Assembly (NCBI RefSeq): GCF_029868385.1
Contig: NZ_JARWNX010000027.1
Location: 40,679 to 104,678 of the forward strand
Source of the DNA: Nocardia cyriacigeorgica
GTDB taxonomy: Bacteria; Actinomycetota; Actinomycetes; Mycobacteriales; Mycobacteriaceae
Direction: 5' to 3'
Length of the DNA stretch: 64,000 nt
Position numbers and translations under genes: made by a program. Each line of letters opens with the position of its first letter. The first letter of the stretch is position 1. The notes beneath the pieces were generated by a model, which saw nothing but the letters and a program-made list of their open reading frames with translations, did not search any database and was not told the origin of the DNA. Positions 44,740 through 55,145 of the stretch are shown here, in pieces.

Positions 44740-45363
44740 GTGACAACTTTCGTCGGATCCATTCTGCGGTTCGCCGACGCGGGCGGGCATCGGCAGGAAC
44801 TCATGCTGACCCCCGACCATCCGCGCGTCACCATCGGGCGTTCCACCCACGCCGATCTGTCCCTGCGCTGGGACGCCGAAGTATCCCGGCTGCACGCGGC
44901 CGTAGAATATCTGGGCGCCCAGTGGACCATCGTCGACGACGGGCTTTCCCGCAACGGCACCTTCGTCAACGGTGAGCGCCTGACCGGCAGGCGCAGGCTC
45001 ATGGCGGGCGATCGCATCCGGGTGGGCACCTCACTGATCTCCTTCCACGAATTCGGTGCTGTCGCCGACGACGCCACCCGCGCCTCCACCGGCACCATCC
45101 CCACCGCCCGCTCGCTCACCGATACCCAGCGCTCGGTGCTGGTCGCGCTGTGCCGCCCGTACAAACACGGCGCCGGGTTCGCGACCCCGGCCTCCAATCA
45201 GCAGATCGCCGAGGAACTGTTCCTCAGCGTCGACGCGATCAAAACCCATCTGCGCGCGCTGTTCGCCAAATTCGGCGTCGAGGACCTGCCACAGAACCAG
45301 AAACGAGTCCGCCTGGCCGCTCTCGCCATGCAGAGCGGTCTCATCTCCGACCGCGACCTGTGA
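44740..45363 (+). CDS. FHA domain protein with C-terminal helix-turn-helix
   Basis: A 207 aa protein joining a phosphothreonine-binding FHA domain (about 1-100; 'VTIGRSTHADLSL', 'VSRLHAAVEY', 'DDGLSRNGTFVNG') to a LuxR-like HTH (about 125-205; 'LTDTQRSVLVALCRPY', 'ASNQQIAEELFLSVDAIKTH', 'LRALFAKFGVEDLP'). The combination suggests a transcription factor whose activity depends on Ser/Thr kinase signalling; the kinase could be encoded elsewhere or be the one at 19.6 kb. The GTG start at 44740 lacks a strong ribosome site. Confidence 0.85.
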   Translation: MTTFVGSILRFADAGGHRQELMLTPDHPRVTIGRSTHADLSLRWDAEVSRLHAAVEYLGAQWTIVDDGLSRNGTFVNGERLTGRRRLMAGDRIRVGTSLISFHEFGAVADDATRASTGTIPTARSLTDTQRSVLVALCRPYKHGAGFATPASNQQIAEELFLSVDAIKTHLRALFAKFGVEDLPQNQKRVRLAALAMQSGLISDRDL

Positions 45364-45466
45364 GGTAGACGCTCGCTGATGGAGGCGAGCTTCTCAGCGA
45401 TGGTCGCTCGCGTCCGCTCCCGGTTGACTGAAAGTCGAAATCGAAGCGAGTACCAGGGAGCAGAAC

Positions 45467-46027
45467 ATGTCGGTAGGACGAATCGTCGCGCTGGTGGCGG
45501 CAACGCTTGCGACCGGGCTGATCGCGGGCGTCTTCTACGCCTACGCGATCTCGGTGATGCCCGCATTGGCGCGGATGGACGACCGCGCGGTGATCGAGAC
45601 GATGCAGAAGATCAATGTCGTGATCCTCAACCCGGCCTTCATGATCGGGTTCCTCGGTACGGTCGGGTTCACGGCATTGGCCGCGCTGCTGCACCTCGGC
45701 GCCGATCGGCGCACGACCCTGATCTTGATCGCAGTCGCCTTGGCGCTCAACGTGATCGCGTTCGCGGTGACCAGTGGGCTGAACGTCCCGCTCAACGATC
45801 AGTTGGCCGCCGCCGGTGATCCGGCCGCCATCGCCGATCCGGGGGCGGTGCGGGCACAGTTCGAATCTGCCTGGGTGCGTTGGAATATCGTGCGCGCCGT
45901 GCTGCACACCCTGGCGTTCATCGTGCTGTCGGGCGCGCTGTTCGTCGCCGGGTTGCAGCAGGGTCGCGACGATGCGGCCGCCGCGCAGCCGCATGCCGGG
46001 GTCGCGGTCGCGCAGCCGCTGTCCTGA
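45467..46027 (+). CDS. DUF1772 / anthrone oxygenase-like membrane protein
   Basis: A 186 aa membrane protein with about four hydrophobic segments (7-30, 55-75, 85-102, 145-165). 'GVFYAYAISVMPALARMDD', 'NVPLNDQL' and 'FESAWVRWNIVRA' match DUF1772, related to anthrone oxygenases. Whether it has oxygenase activity or merely the fold is unknown. ATG at 45467 is preceded by CAGGGAGC. It stands alone. Confidence 0.83.
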   Translation: MSVGRIVALVAATLATGLIAGVFYAYAISVMPALARMDDRAVIETMQKINVVILNPAFMIGFLGTVGFTALAALLHLGADRRTTLILIAVALALNVIAFAVTSGLNVPLNDQLAAAGDPAAIADPGAVRAQFESAWVRWNIVRAVLHTLAFIVLSGALFVAGLQQGRDDAAAAQPHAGVAVAQPLS

Positions 46028-46094
46028 GCTGGACTCGTTCCGGTACCTACCCGTCGGTAATGGTCACATCGACCCTGGTCGCGACGTAGCGTAC

Positions 46095-46108
46095 TGGAAC
46101 AGGTTCTA
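46095..46108. promoter_or_regulatory. KstR-consensus operator upstream of the lipase gene
   Basis: TGGAACAGGTTCTA fits TNNAACNNGTTNNA fully and overlaps a perfect palindrome GTTCTAGAAC (46103-46112). It ends 15 bp before the lipase ATG, a position suited to repression. Confidence 0.5.
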
Positions 46109-46123
46109 GAACTGGGAGGGGTC

Positions 46124-47056
46124 ATGCGCCGAGCGCCCATCACCGTCGTCATCGCCGCCGTCCTCATCGCGCTGTGGATCAGCGTGGCGGGGGCGGCGCA
46201 GGCCGAGCGGTATCCGGTGGTCTACAACTTCTTCGCGGGCATCCCCGCCGAACTGACCGATCCCGGTGGCTCGCTGCCCGGTGCCAACGACTGGTCCTGC
46301 CGCCCCAGCGCCGAACATCCGAATCCGGTGGTTCTCGCGCACGGCACCGGCGGCGGCGCTCAGACGAACTGGGGCACCTACGTCGCATTGCTGGCCAACG
46401 AGGGCTACTGCGTGTACTCGCTGACCTACGGCGCATACGACCTGCCGTGGCCGATCTCGGCGCTCGGCGGGATGCTGCCGATCCAGGACAACGCTGCCGA
46501 GTTCGGCGCCTTCGTCGACCGCGTGCTCGCGGCCACCGGCGCACAGCGGGTCGATATCGTCGGTCATTCCCAGGGCGGGCTGGTCGGCAACTACTTCGTC
46601 AAACGCCTGGGTGGTGCGGACAAGGTGGACAAAATCGTCGCCCTCGCGGTGCCATGGCTCGGCACCACGGCCTTCGGACTGGCCGATGTCGCCGCCTTCG
46701 CGCGTGCGGTCGGGCTCGGCGAGGCCTGGAACTCGATCCCCTGCCTGGCCTGCGCGCAGGTGCCAGCGGGCAGTCCGTTCCTCACCGAACTCAACGCCGA
46801 CGGCATCTACCACCCGGACGTGACATACACCAACATCGTGGGCAGCATGGAGGAGATCGTGGTGCCCTACACCTCGGCGGTGGCGCCGGGGCCGAACACC
46901 ACCAATATCGTCGTCCAGCAGGGCTGCGCCCAGGACTACTCCGAACATCTCGGTATCGCGGGCAGCCCGCGGGCCGCGGCCCACGTCCTCAACGCCCTCG
47001 ACCCTGCCCATCCGAGGGAAGTTCCGTGCCACTTCGTCGCACCGTTCACCGGCTGA
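46124..47056 (+). CDS. Secreted lipase/esterase (alpha/beta hydrolase)
   Basis: A 310 aa exported hydrolase. A signal peptide (about residues 1-27, ending 'AGAAQA') is followed by a lipase-class-2-like fold: 'VVLAHGTGGGAQTNW' (oxyanion-hole region), nucleophile elbow 'DIVGHSQGGLVGNY' with Ser near 150, and a His in 'DYSEHLGIAGSP'. Four Cys residues in the mature part could form two disulfides, in keeping with secretion. A GGGAGGGG site precedes ATG. The KstR-type box suggests a link with sterol or lipid use. Confidence 0.9.
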   Translation: MRRAPITVVIAAVLIALWISVAGAAQAERYPVVYNFFAGIPAELTDPGGSLPGANDWSCRPSAEHPNPVVLAHGTGGGAQTNWGTYVALLANEGYCVYSLTYGAYDLPWPISALGGMLPIQDNAAEFGAFVDRVLAATGAQRVDIVGHSQGGLVGNYFVKRLGGADKVDKIVALAVPWLGTTAFGLADVAAFARAVGLGEAWNSIPCLACAQVPAGSPFLTELNADGIYHPDVTYTNIVGSMEEIVVPYTSAVAPGPNTTNIVVQQGCAQDYSEHLGIAGSPRAAAHVLNALDPAHPREVPCHFVAPFTG

Positions 47057-47083
47057 GCGCTCGGGCTGGCAGGCACACCAGGT

Positions 47084-47102
47084 TGTTCGCTCTGGGCAAA
47101 AC
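47084..47102. promoter_or_regulatory. Candidate ClgR box upstream of clpC
   Basis: GTTCGC-N5-GCAAAAC resembles the ClgR recognition form GTTCGC-N5-GCGAAC with one central mismatch. ClgR is known to activate clpC in related Actinobacteria. It lies about 245 bp before the clpC start. Confidence 0.4.
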
Positions 47103-47344
47103 CGGTTCGGAAACGAAACCCGCACCCCTCACGTTATGAGTGAATGACCATGTCGCCACCGGTCGGCAATAGGGTGGACCGGCGGCGGCGGAATCCTCCG
47201 CCAACTAGAGTGGAGGCGGGGGCCGCAACCCCCGGGCTTCATGGCAGGCTGACGGCCAGGTTCGTCGGGTTGGCGCCCAGGTTTGTTCGACAGCACACTG
47301 CGGCGTCTGTTGCCAGAATGTCGGAGCAGGAGAGTGAGGGAGCG

Positions 47345-49903
<2,559 letters not shown>

Positions 49904-49913
49904 TTCGCGAATC

Positions 49914-49953
49914 GAGAACGGGCCCGTCCCCTGGTGGGGGCGGGCCCGTTCTC
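49914..49953. terminator. Strong terminator of clpC1
   Basis: Arms 49914-49931 and 49936-49953 form an 18-bp stem with one G-U wobble and a 4-nt loop, directly after the clpC1 stop and before the convergent response regulator gene. Confidence 0.85.
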
Positions 49954-50068
49954 GGCTGTAATGGGCACACATGAGTGGCGGCGGAGATGCATGGCAGGCT
50001 ATTCCGATATCACTGGTCAGCCGACAGAGTGGATCGTGCCGCGCGGCACGGCCGGCTGATCTCGCCGC

Positions 50069-50731
50069 TCACTGCCAGCCCGGCCGCACCAGCCCCGATT
50101 CGTAGGCCAGCACCACCAGTTGGGTGCGGTCGCGGGCGTCGAGTTTGGTGAGGATGCGGCTGACGTGGGTGCGGGCGGTGGCGGGGCTCATGAAGAGGCG
50201 TTCGCCGATCTCGGCATTGGTGAGACCTTCGGCGACCAGGGTCAGTACCTCGCGCTCCCGGTCGGTGAGTTCGGAGAAGGTCGCGGGCGGTGGTTGTTTG
50301 GCGTGTTCGGAGAATTCGGCGATCAGACGGCGAGTGACGCCGGGCGAGAGCAGGGCATCACCTGCCGCGACCACCCGGACCGCGCGCACCAGATCGGCCG
50401 GTTCGGTGTGTTTGACCAGGAATCCCGTCGCCCCCGAACGCATCGCCTCGAAAACGTATTCGTCCAGTTCGAAGGTCGTCAGCACGACCACCTTGACCTC
50501 GGCGAGTTTGGGGTCGTCGGCGATCATGCGGGTGGCGGCCAGACCATCGAGGATCGGCATCCTGATATCCATCAGCACCACATCGGGGGTGAGCGCGCGC
50601 GTCATCCGCACGGCCTGCTCACCGTTATCGGCCTCGCCGACGACCTCGATACCGTCCTGCGCGTCGAGTAGCGCGACGAATCCGCCACGAACCAGTGCCT
50701 GATCATCGGCGACCAGCACCCGAATGCTCAT
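50069..50731 (-). CDS. NarL/LuxR-type response regulator
   Basis: A 220 aa DNA-binding response regulator. The receiver domain (1-120) has the acidic pocket 'VADDQALV', the phospho-acceptor Asp in 'DVVLMDIRMPILDG' (near 54), 'VVLTTFELDEYVFEAMRSGA' (in part) and the Lys in 'GFLVKHTEP'. The C-terminal HTH (about 152-215) shows 'LTDREREVLTLVAEGLTNAE' and 'ATARTHVSRILTKLDARD'. Its ATG overlaps the kinase stop (ATGA), so the two form one operon. Confidence 0.94.
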   Translation of the reverse strand: MSIRVLVADDQALVRGGFVALLDAQDGIEVVGEADNGEQAVRMTRALTPDVVLMDIRMPILDGLAATRMIADDPKLAEVKVVVLTTFELDEYVFEAMRSGATGFLVKHTEPADLVRAVRVVAAGDALLSPGVTRRLIAEFSEHAKQPPPATFSELTDREREVLTLVAEGLTNAEIGERLFMSPATARTHVSRILTKLDARDRTQLVVLAYESGLVRPGWQ

Positions 50732-52446
50732 CGCAGCTCCGCTCCACCATGGTTGTCGGCCGTAACCTGGTGTATCTGTCCGGCCCCACCTGCGCGCGCC
50801 GTGGCGGACGAGGCCGCGGTGCGCGCCGGCCGACCGGACTTCGCGGCGTCGGATTCGGCCTCGGGTTCGGGTCGGGGCGAGGCCGAACCGCCGGGCGTGG
50901 TGTTGCCGTTGGGGCGCTGGGGCTCGCCGGATGATGTCGAGACTTCGGTGCCGGTCGTTGCGGCCCCTCCTTTCCCACGTGAACCGGCATCTCCGGCAGA
51001 CGGCGTTCCGGCGGAATCAGGACGGCCCGCCGAATCCGTTGCGGCACGAGGTGGTTCCGGTCGATCGGTCGCCACCGCCCGGACGGGTAGGCGCGCCGCC
51101 ACCCGGAACCCGCCGCTCGGCCTCGGTCCGGCGGTGAGTGCGCCGCCGAGGGCGTGCGCCCGCTCGCGCATGCCGATGATTCCGTTGCCGCCGGTGGTCC
51201 CGGTGCGGGCGGGCGCGCTGGTGGGGCGGGTGTTGTCGATGGTGAAATCGACCGAATCGGGGGTGTAGCGCACGGTGACGGTCGCATCGGCGCCCGGTGC
51301 GTGCCGGACCACATTGGTCAGCGATTCCTGGATGATCCTGGCCGCCGCCACATCGATGACGCTCGGCAGCGGTGCGACGGTGCCGAGCACGCGGGTGTGC
51401 ACGGTCAGTCCGGCTTCGCGTATGCGGTGCAGCAGTTCGTCCAGATCGGCGATGGTCGGCGCGGGGGTGCGTGGTGCGGCGGGCTGCGATTCGGCCTGCT
51501 CGGTCACCGCTGAATCACTCGTCGACCGGTTGTCGTCCTCGGGTGTGGGACTGGACGTATCCGAGGCCTCCGCCCGTCGAGCGGCCCGGCGCATCTCGGC
51601 GCCGCGCCGCCGGGCGCGTGCCCTGCGCCGCCGACCACGGCGAGCACGTTCGGCCGGATCCGACAGCTGTTCCGGTTCGGCGTCCGTGGCCTCGCCGCCG
51701 AGGGTGTTCCCGGTCCGAATGGTGTGTAGCAGCGTATGCACCTCGGCGAGCGCATCCTTGCTCGCGCCTTTGATCGCGGTGAGCGCCGACGCGGCCTGTT
51801 CGGGCTTCTTGTCGAACAGTTCCAGCGCCACCGAGGCCTGCACATTGATCAGCGACAGGCTGTGGGCGAGCACATCGTGCAGCTCCCGCGCGATGGCCAA
51901 CCGTTCCTCGGTGGCCTGACGTCTGCGCTGTGCCTGCTCGTCGCGCCGGGCGGCTTCGGCGCGCTGCCTGCGTGCCTCGAGCACCGCCTGGCGCTGGCGG
52001 ATCCCTTCGGCGAGGCCGACCAGCACCGCGAGCCAGGCCAGCAGACCGAAGATCTGCCAGACCTCGGTGTGGCGGCCGAGTAGTGCGGGCAGCGGCCAGA
52101 CGATCACCAGATAGCCGAGCGGGACCAGCGGATAGGTCCACCACCGTGATCCGCGGGTCGCGGCGGTGAGGAAGGCGATGACAAGGGAGAGGAAGATCGG
52201 CCCGTAGCCATAGTCGAGCCACAGATAGCTCACGCAGGTAGCGAGCGTGACGAACAGGACCGGCAGCGGCTCATGTCTGCGGAACAGCAGCGCTACCGGC
52301 CCGACCAGCAGCAACGCGTAGCCGAGGGCGTCGAGGGAGCGCACTCCGGTCTGGCCGAAGTTGGCCCCGCGCCCGCCGAACACCTGCACCAGAGCGACGA
52401 CAAGCGCCACCCCCCAGTCCCATCCGACCAGGCCCCGACCCGCCAT
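50728..52446 (-). CDS. DesK/NarX-type sensor histidine kinase
   Basis: A 572 aa kinase with about five N-terminal membrane segments (residues 8-140), a basic coiled coil, the HisKA_3 dimerisation motif 'ERLAIARELHDVLAHSLSLI' with the phospho-His, and a HATPase with 'ESLTNVVRHAPGA' and 'GTTGGNGIIGMRERA'. Between the two catalytic parts lies an unusual insert of about 75 residues, first Arg-rich ('[19 protein letters not shown]') and then Ser/Pro/Glu-rich. About 110 disordered residues follow the ATPase. ATG at 52446 is preferred (GGGAG upstream). The adjacent divergent ABC exporter is a likely target. Confidence 0.9.
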   Translation of the reverse strand: MAGRGLVGWDWGVALVVALVQVFGGRGANFGQTGVRSLDALGYALLLVGPVALLFRRHEPLPVLFVTLATCVSYLWLDYGYGPIFLSLVIAFLTAATRGSRWWTYPLVPLGYLVIVWPLPALLGRHTEVWQIFGLLAWLAVLVGLAEGIRQRQAVLEARRQRAEAARRDEQAQRRRQATEERLAIARELHDVLAHSLSLINVQASVALELFDKKPEQAASALTAIKGASKDALAEVHTLLHTIRTGNTLGGEATDAEPEQLSDPAERARRGRRRRARARRRGAEMRRAARRAEASDTSSPTPEDDNRSTSDSAVTEQAESQPAAPRTPAPTIADLDELLHRIREAGLTVHTRVLGTVAPLPSVIDVAAARIIQESLTNVVRHAPGADATVTVRYTPDSVDFTIDNTRPTSAPARTGTTGGNGIIGMRERAHALGGALTAGPRPSGGFRVAARLPVRAVATDRPEPPRAATDSAGRPDSAGTPSAGDAGSRGKGGAATTGTEVSTSSGEPQRPNGNTTPGGSASPRPEPEAESDAAKSGRPARTAASSATARAGGAGQIHQVTADNHGGAELR

Positions 52447-52633
52447 CCCGAACTCCCGCACCTTATGCACCCTATTCGTCCAGCAGCCGGAATCCATCCG
52501 TACCGACACGTATTTACCCCATACGCGCTGCGCACACCCCCGCGGCCACCCGATCTCCTACGCCGCCGGACGTACCCGAACCCGCGTCGCCGGACGGATG
52601 TGACCGCGGCGCGCGGCGAGGAGGGTTTCGGTC

Positions 52634-53533
52634 ATGACGGATTCGATTGTGGTGACCGATGAACTGACCAAGCGATACGGCGCCCATCTCGCGGTGGATC
52701 GGGTGGATATGCGGGTCGAGCCGGGCGAGATCTACGGCTTCCTCGGCCCCAACGGTGCGGGTAAGACCACGACCTTGCGCATGCTCGTCGGCTTGATCGC
52801 CCCGACCGCCGGTTCGGCCACCGTGCTCGGCCACCGGCCGGGTGATCCGGCGGTGGTGCGCCGGATCGGGGTGCTGATCGAGGGCCCCGGCTTCTATCCG
52901 TATCTGTCCGGCCGGGACAACCTGCTGGTCATGGCCCGATATCGCGGGCTCGGCCGGGCCGAGGTGGACGAGGCGTTACAGCGGGTGGGTCTGGCCGGGC
53001 GGGCCGACGACCGCTATCGCACCTATTCGCTCGGCATGAAACAGCGGCTCGGCGTCGGCTGCGCGCTGCTCGGCCGCCCCGATCTGCTGATCCTGGACGA
53101 GCCGACCAACGGCCTCGACCCGGCCGGTATGGCGGAAATGCGTGCGTTGATCACCGATCTGGCCTCCGATGGGCATACCGTGCTGCTGTCGAGTCACATG
53201 CTCAGTGAGGTGCAGGAGATCTGTGATCGCGTGGGCGTCATCTCCGATGGCCGCTTGCTGACCGAGTCGACGGTGGCCGAATTGCGTGGCGCCTCATCCC
53301 TGTTGGTCCGTGCCGAACCCGCCGAACTGGCGTTTCCCGCGATCCGCGCGGTACTGGGTGAGCCGGTGATGCTGACCAGCGCCGGAATTCGGATCGAGGC
53401 GGGCGCGGATGCGGCGCCGAAGGTCGCCCGCGCGGTGGTCGAATCCGGCGCGGACCTGCTGGAACTGCGAGTCGAGGAGAAATCGCTCGAGGAAGTGTTC
53501 TTCGAGATGACCGGACTGGAGGCCGTGAAATGA
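52634..53533 (+). CDS. ABC transporter ATP-binding protein
   Basis: A 299 aa ATPase of the DrrA/CcmA-like exporter group. Walker A 'GPNGAGKTT' (near 38-46), Q-loop region, signature 'YSLGMKQRLGVGCALLG' with LGMKQ (near 134), Walker B 'LLILDEPTNGLDP' and the switch His in 'VLLSSHMLSE' are all present. The C-terminal 80 residues are an accessory domain ending in 'EEKSLEEVFFEMTGLEAV'. ATG overlaps nothing upstream, but its stop overlaps the permease start (ATGA). Divergent from the two-component genes. Confidence 0.94.
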   Translation: MTDSIVVTDELTKRYGAHLAVDRVDMRVEPGEIYGFLGPNGAGKTTTLRMLVGLIAPTAGSATVLGHRPGDPAVVRRIGVLIEGPGFYPYLSGRDNLLVMARYRGLGRAEVDEALQRVGLAGRADDRYRTYSLGMKQRLGVGCALLGRPDLLILDEPTNGLDPAGMAEMRALITDLASDGHTVLLSSHMLSEVQEICDRVGVISDGRLLTESTVAELRGASSLLVRAEPAELAFPAIRAVLGEPVMLTSAGIRIEAGADAAPKVARAVVESGADLLELRVEEKSLEEVFFEMTGLEAVK

Positions 53534-54405
53534 GTGTGCGTAGCGCGAGATCGCCGATACCGGATCTGATCGCCAGTGTGCGGGCCGAACGGCTGCGCCT
53601 GACCAAATGGCCCGCGTTCTGGATCATTCTCGGCACCTGGATTCTGTTGAACCTCACCTTCGCGTACCTGTTCAACTATCTGGCCTACCGATCCGGTGAG
53701 CAGACGGCGATGTCGGATGGTCTGCCGAAAGAGCAACTGCTGCAACAGATGCTTCCCGCATCGGTACCCGAGGTGTTCACACAGGGCATGGCCATGTTCG
53801 GTGGTGCGCTGATGCTGATCCTCGGTGCGCTGACCATCGGTTCCGGCTACGGGTGGGGGACGTGGAAGACGGTGCTCACCCAGGGCCCGGCGCGGATCGT
53901 GGCGATCTCGGGGACGCTGATCTGCCTCGCGGTGGTGGTGATCGGCTTGGTGGTCACCGCTTTCGCGGTCGATCTCGGTGTCGCATCGCTGATCGCGAGC
54001 AGTGAATCGCAGCAACTGGTCATGCCCTCATTCGGGCATTCGCTGGACGGAATCCTCAGCGGCAGTCTGATTCTCGGTATGTGGACGCTGGCGGGCGCGT
54101 TGATCGGCGCGATCGCTCGTGGTCCGGCGCTCGCGGTCGGTCTCGGCCTGATCTGGGTGCTGGTGGTGGAGAATCTGTTGCGCGGCGTCGCGGGCATTTT
54201 CGGGCCGATCGAGGTGGTCACCGATCGGCTGCCCGGTACCGCCGCCGGCTCATTGGCCGGTGCGATGCGCACCAGCGCTGGTCCGCCGACGCCCGGCGTC
54301 CTCGATATCCTGACCCGCGCCGAATCGGTACTCGCGCTGACGATCTACACGGCGGTTTTCGTCACCGCCACGATCTGGCTGATCCGCAGACGCGATCTGG
54401 TCTGA
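53530..54405 (+). CDS. ABC transporter permease
   Basis: A 291 aa ABC-2-type permease with six hydrophobic segments: about 28-48, 90-115, 135-160, 180-202, 210-230 and 265-285. It pairs with the ATPase encoded immediately upstream (4-base overlap), as in bacitracin- or lantibiotic-resistance and lipid-export systems regulated by a neighbouring two-component system. The cargo cannot be read from the sequence. A palindromic terminator follows. Confidence 0.9.
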   Translation: MSVRSARSPIPDLIASVRAERLRLTKWPAFWIILGTWILLNLTFAYLFNYLAYRSGEQTAMSDGLPKEQLLQQMLPASVPEVFTQGMAMFGGALMLILGALTIGSGYGWGTWKTVLTQGPARIVAISGTLICLAVVVIGLVVTAFAVDLGVASLIASSESQQLVMPSFGHSLDGILSGSLILGMWTLAGALIGAIARGPALAVGLGLIWVLVVENLLRGVAGIFGPIEVVTDRLPGTAAGSLAGAMRTSAGPPTPGVLDILTRAESVLALTIYTAVFVTATIWLIRRRDLV

Positions 54406-54411
54406 ACGCCC

Positions 54412-54429
54412 GACGCCCGATCGGGCGTC
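54412..54429. terminator. Palindromic terminator between permease and TetR genes
   Basis: GACGCCCGATCGGGCGTC is a perfect 18-bp palindrome just after the permease stop, overlapping the last bases of the convergent TetR gene. Confidence 0.6.
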
Positions 54430-55036
54430 AGCGTTCGAGCAGTGCGTGTGCGAGCTGCCGCAGGGCCCCGGTGATCTCCGCCGGGGCCAAGCCGCGCGCG
54501 CGTTGCTGTTGATAGACCTCGGCGGCCAGCGGTGCGAGCAGCGGGTCGACCATGGCCTCCGGGTGGTCCAGTCCGGCCGCGCGCAGCAGCGCGCGCACAT
54601 GGGCGAACCAGAACCCGTAGGCGCCGGTGCCGAATCGGGCGCCGCCGGTCTCGGCGCCGAGCACCAGCCCGGAGTGGGTTTCCAGGAGTTCGACCATGGC
54701 CGCGTAGAAGGCGGCCAATCGTTCGGCGGGGGCCGCGCCCGGCCCGAGCGGTGGTGCACCGCCCAGCAGCTCTTCCTGTAGCGCCCGTTCGTGTTCGTCG
54801 AGCAGTGCGGCGGCGATCGAATTGGTATCCGCGTACCGGCGATACAGGGTGCCGCGGCCGACGCCCGCGGCCTTGGCGATGTCGTCCATGGTCACGGTGC
54901 GCGGGTCGCGTTCGGCGAAGAGTTCGGCCGCCGCGGCGAGCACCTTGGCCCGGTTACGTGCGGCGTCGGCGCGTTCGACGGGCGCGCCGGAGGACGGGCC
55001 CATACCGATGGTGAGCAGGTCAGCGGGGGGTTCCAT
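54428..55036 (-). CDS. TetR-family repressor of the azoreductase/SMR operon
   Basis: A 202 aa TetR regulator. The N-terminal HTH reads 'RNRAKVLAAAAELFAERD', 'VTMDDIAKAAGVGRGTLYRR' (near 28-67), followed by an all-helical ligand domain. The ATG at 55036 stands 7 nt after a minus-strand TACAGT (55044-55049), so it is probably leaderless; the frame is open 39 codons further without support. It is divergent from azoR and SMR genes, with two GGAC-N5-GTCC operators between, so autoregulation and drug- or quinone-induced release are likely. Confidence 0.92.
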   Translation of the reverse strand: MEPPADLLTIGMGPSSGAPVERADAARNRAKVLAAAAELFAERDPRTVTMDDIAKAAGVGRGTLYRRYADTNSIAAALLDEHERALQEELLGGAPPLGPGAAPAERLAAFYAAMVELLETHSGLVLGAETGGARFGTGAYGFWFAHVRALLRAAGLDHPEAMVDPLLAPLAAEVYQQQRARGLAPAEITGALRQLAHALLER

Positions 55037-55043
55037 GACGGCG

Positions 55044-55049
55044 ACTGTA
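55044..55049 (-). promoter_or_regulatory. -10 element of the TetR gene (leaderless)
   Basis: TACAGT on the minus strand ends 7 nt before the ATG at 55036. Confidence 0.5.
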
Positions 55050-55063
55050 ACCCATTCGAGGCT

Positions 55064-55084
55064 AAGTGGACAAGATGTCCACTT
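55064..55084. promoter_or_regulatory. TetR operator O1
   Basis: AAGTGGACA-AGA-TGTCCACTT is a perfect 9-bp inverted repeat with a 3-bp spacer. It lies between the two opposed TACAGT -10 hexamers (55044-55049 minus, 55091-55096 plus), covering both -35 regions. Confidence 0.75.
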
Positions 55085-55090
55085 GTGCTC

Positions 55091-55096
55091 TACAGT
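55091..55096 (+). promoter_or_regulatory. -10 element of the azoR operon
   Basis: TACAGT, same hexamer as the divergent TetR promoter, predicts a transcript start near 55103 and a 5' leader of about 43 nt that contains operator O2. Confidence 0.5.
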
Positions 55097-55109
55097 CACT
55101 TCCAGCAAT

Positions 55110-55130
55110 AAGCGGACACAACGTCCGGTT
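55110..55130. promoter_or_regulatory. TetR operator O2
   Basis: CGGAC-N5-GTCCG (55113-55117 and 55123-55127) shares the GGAC-N5-GTCC core and flanking AAG of O1. It ends 15 bp before the azoR start codon. Confidence 0.6.
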
Positions 55131-55145
55131 AGCGAAAGGGAGCCG

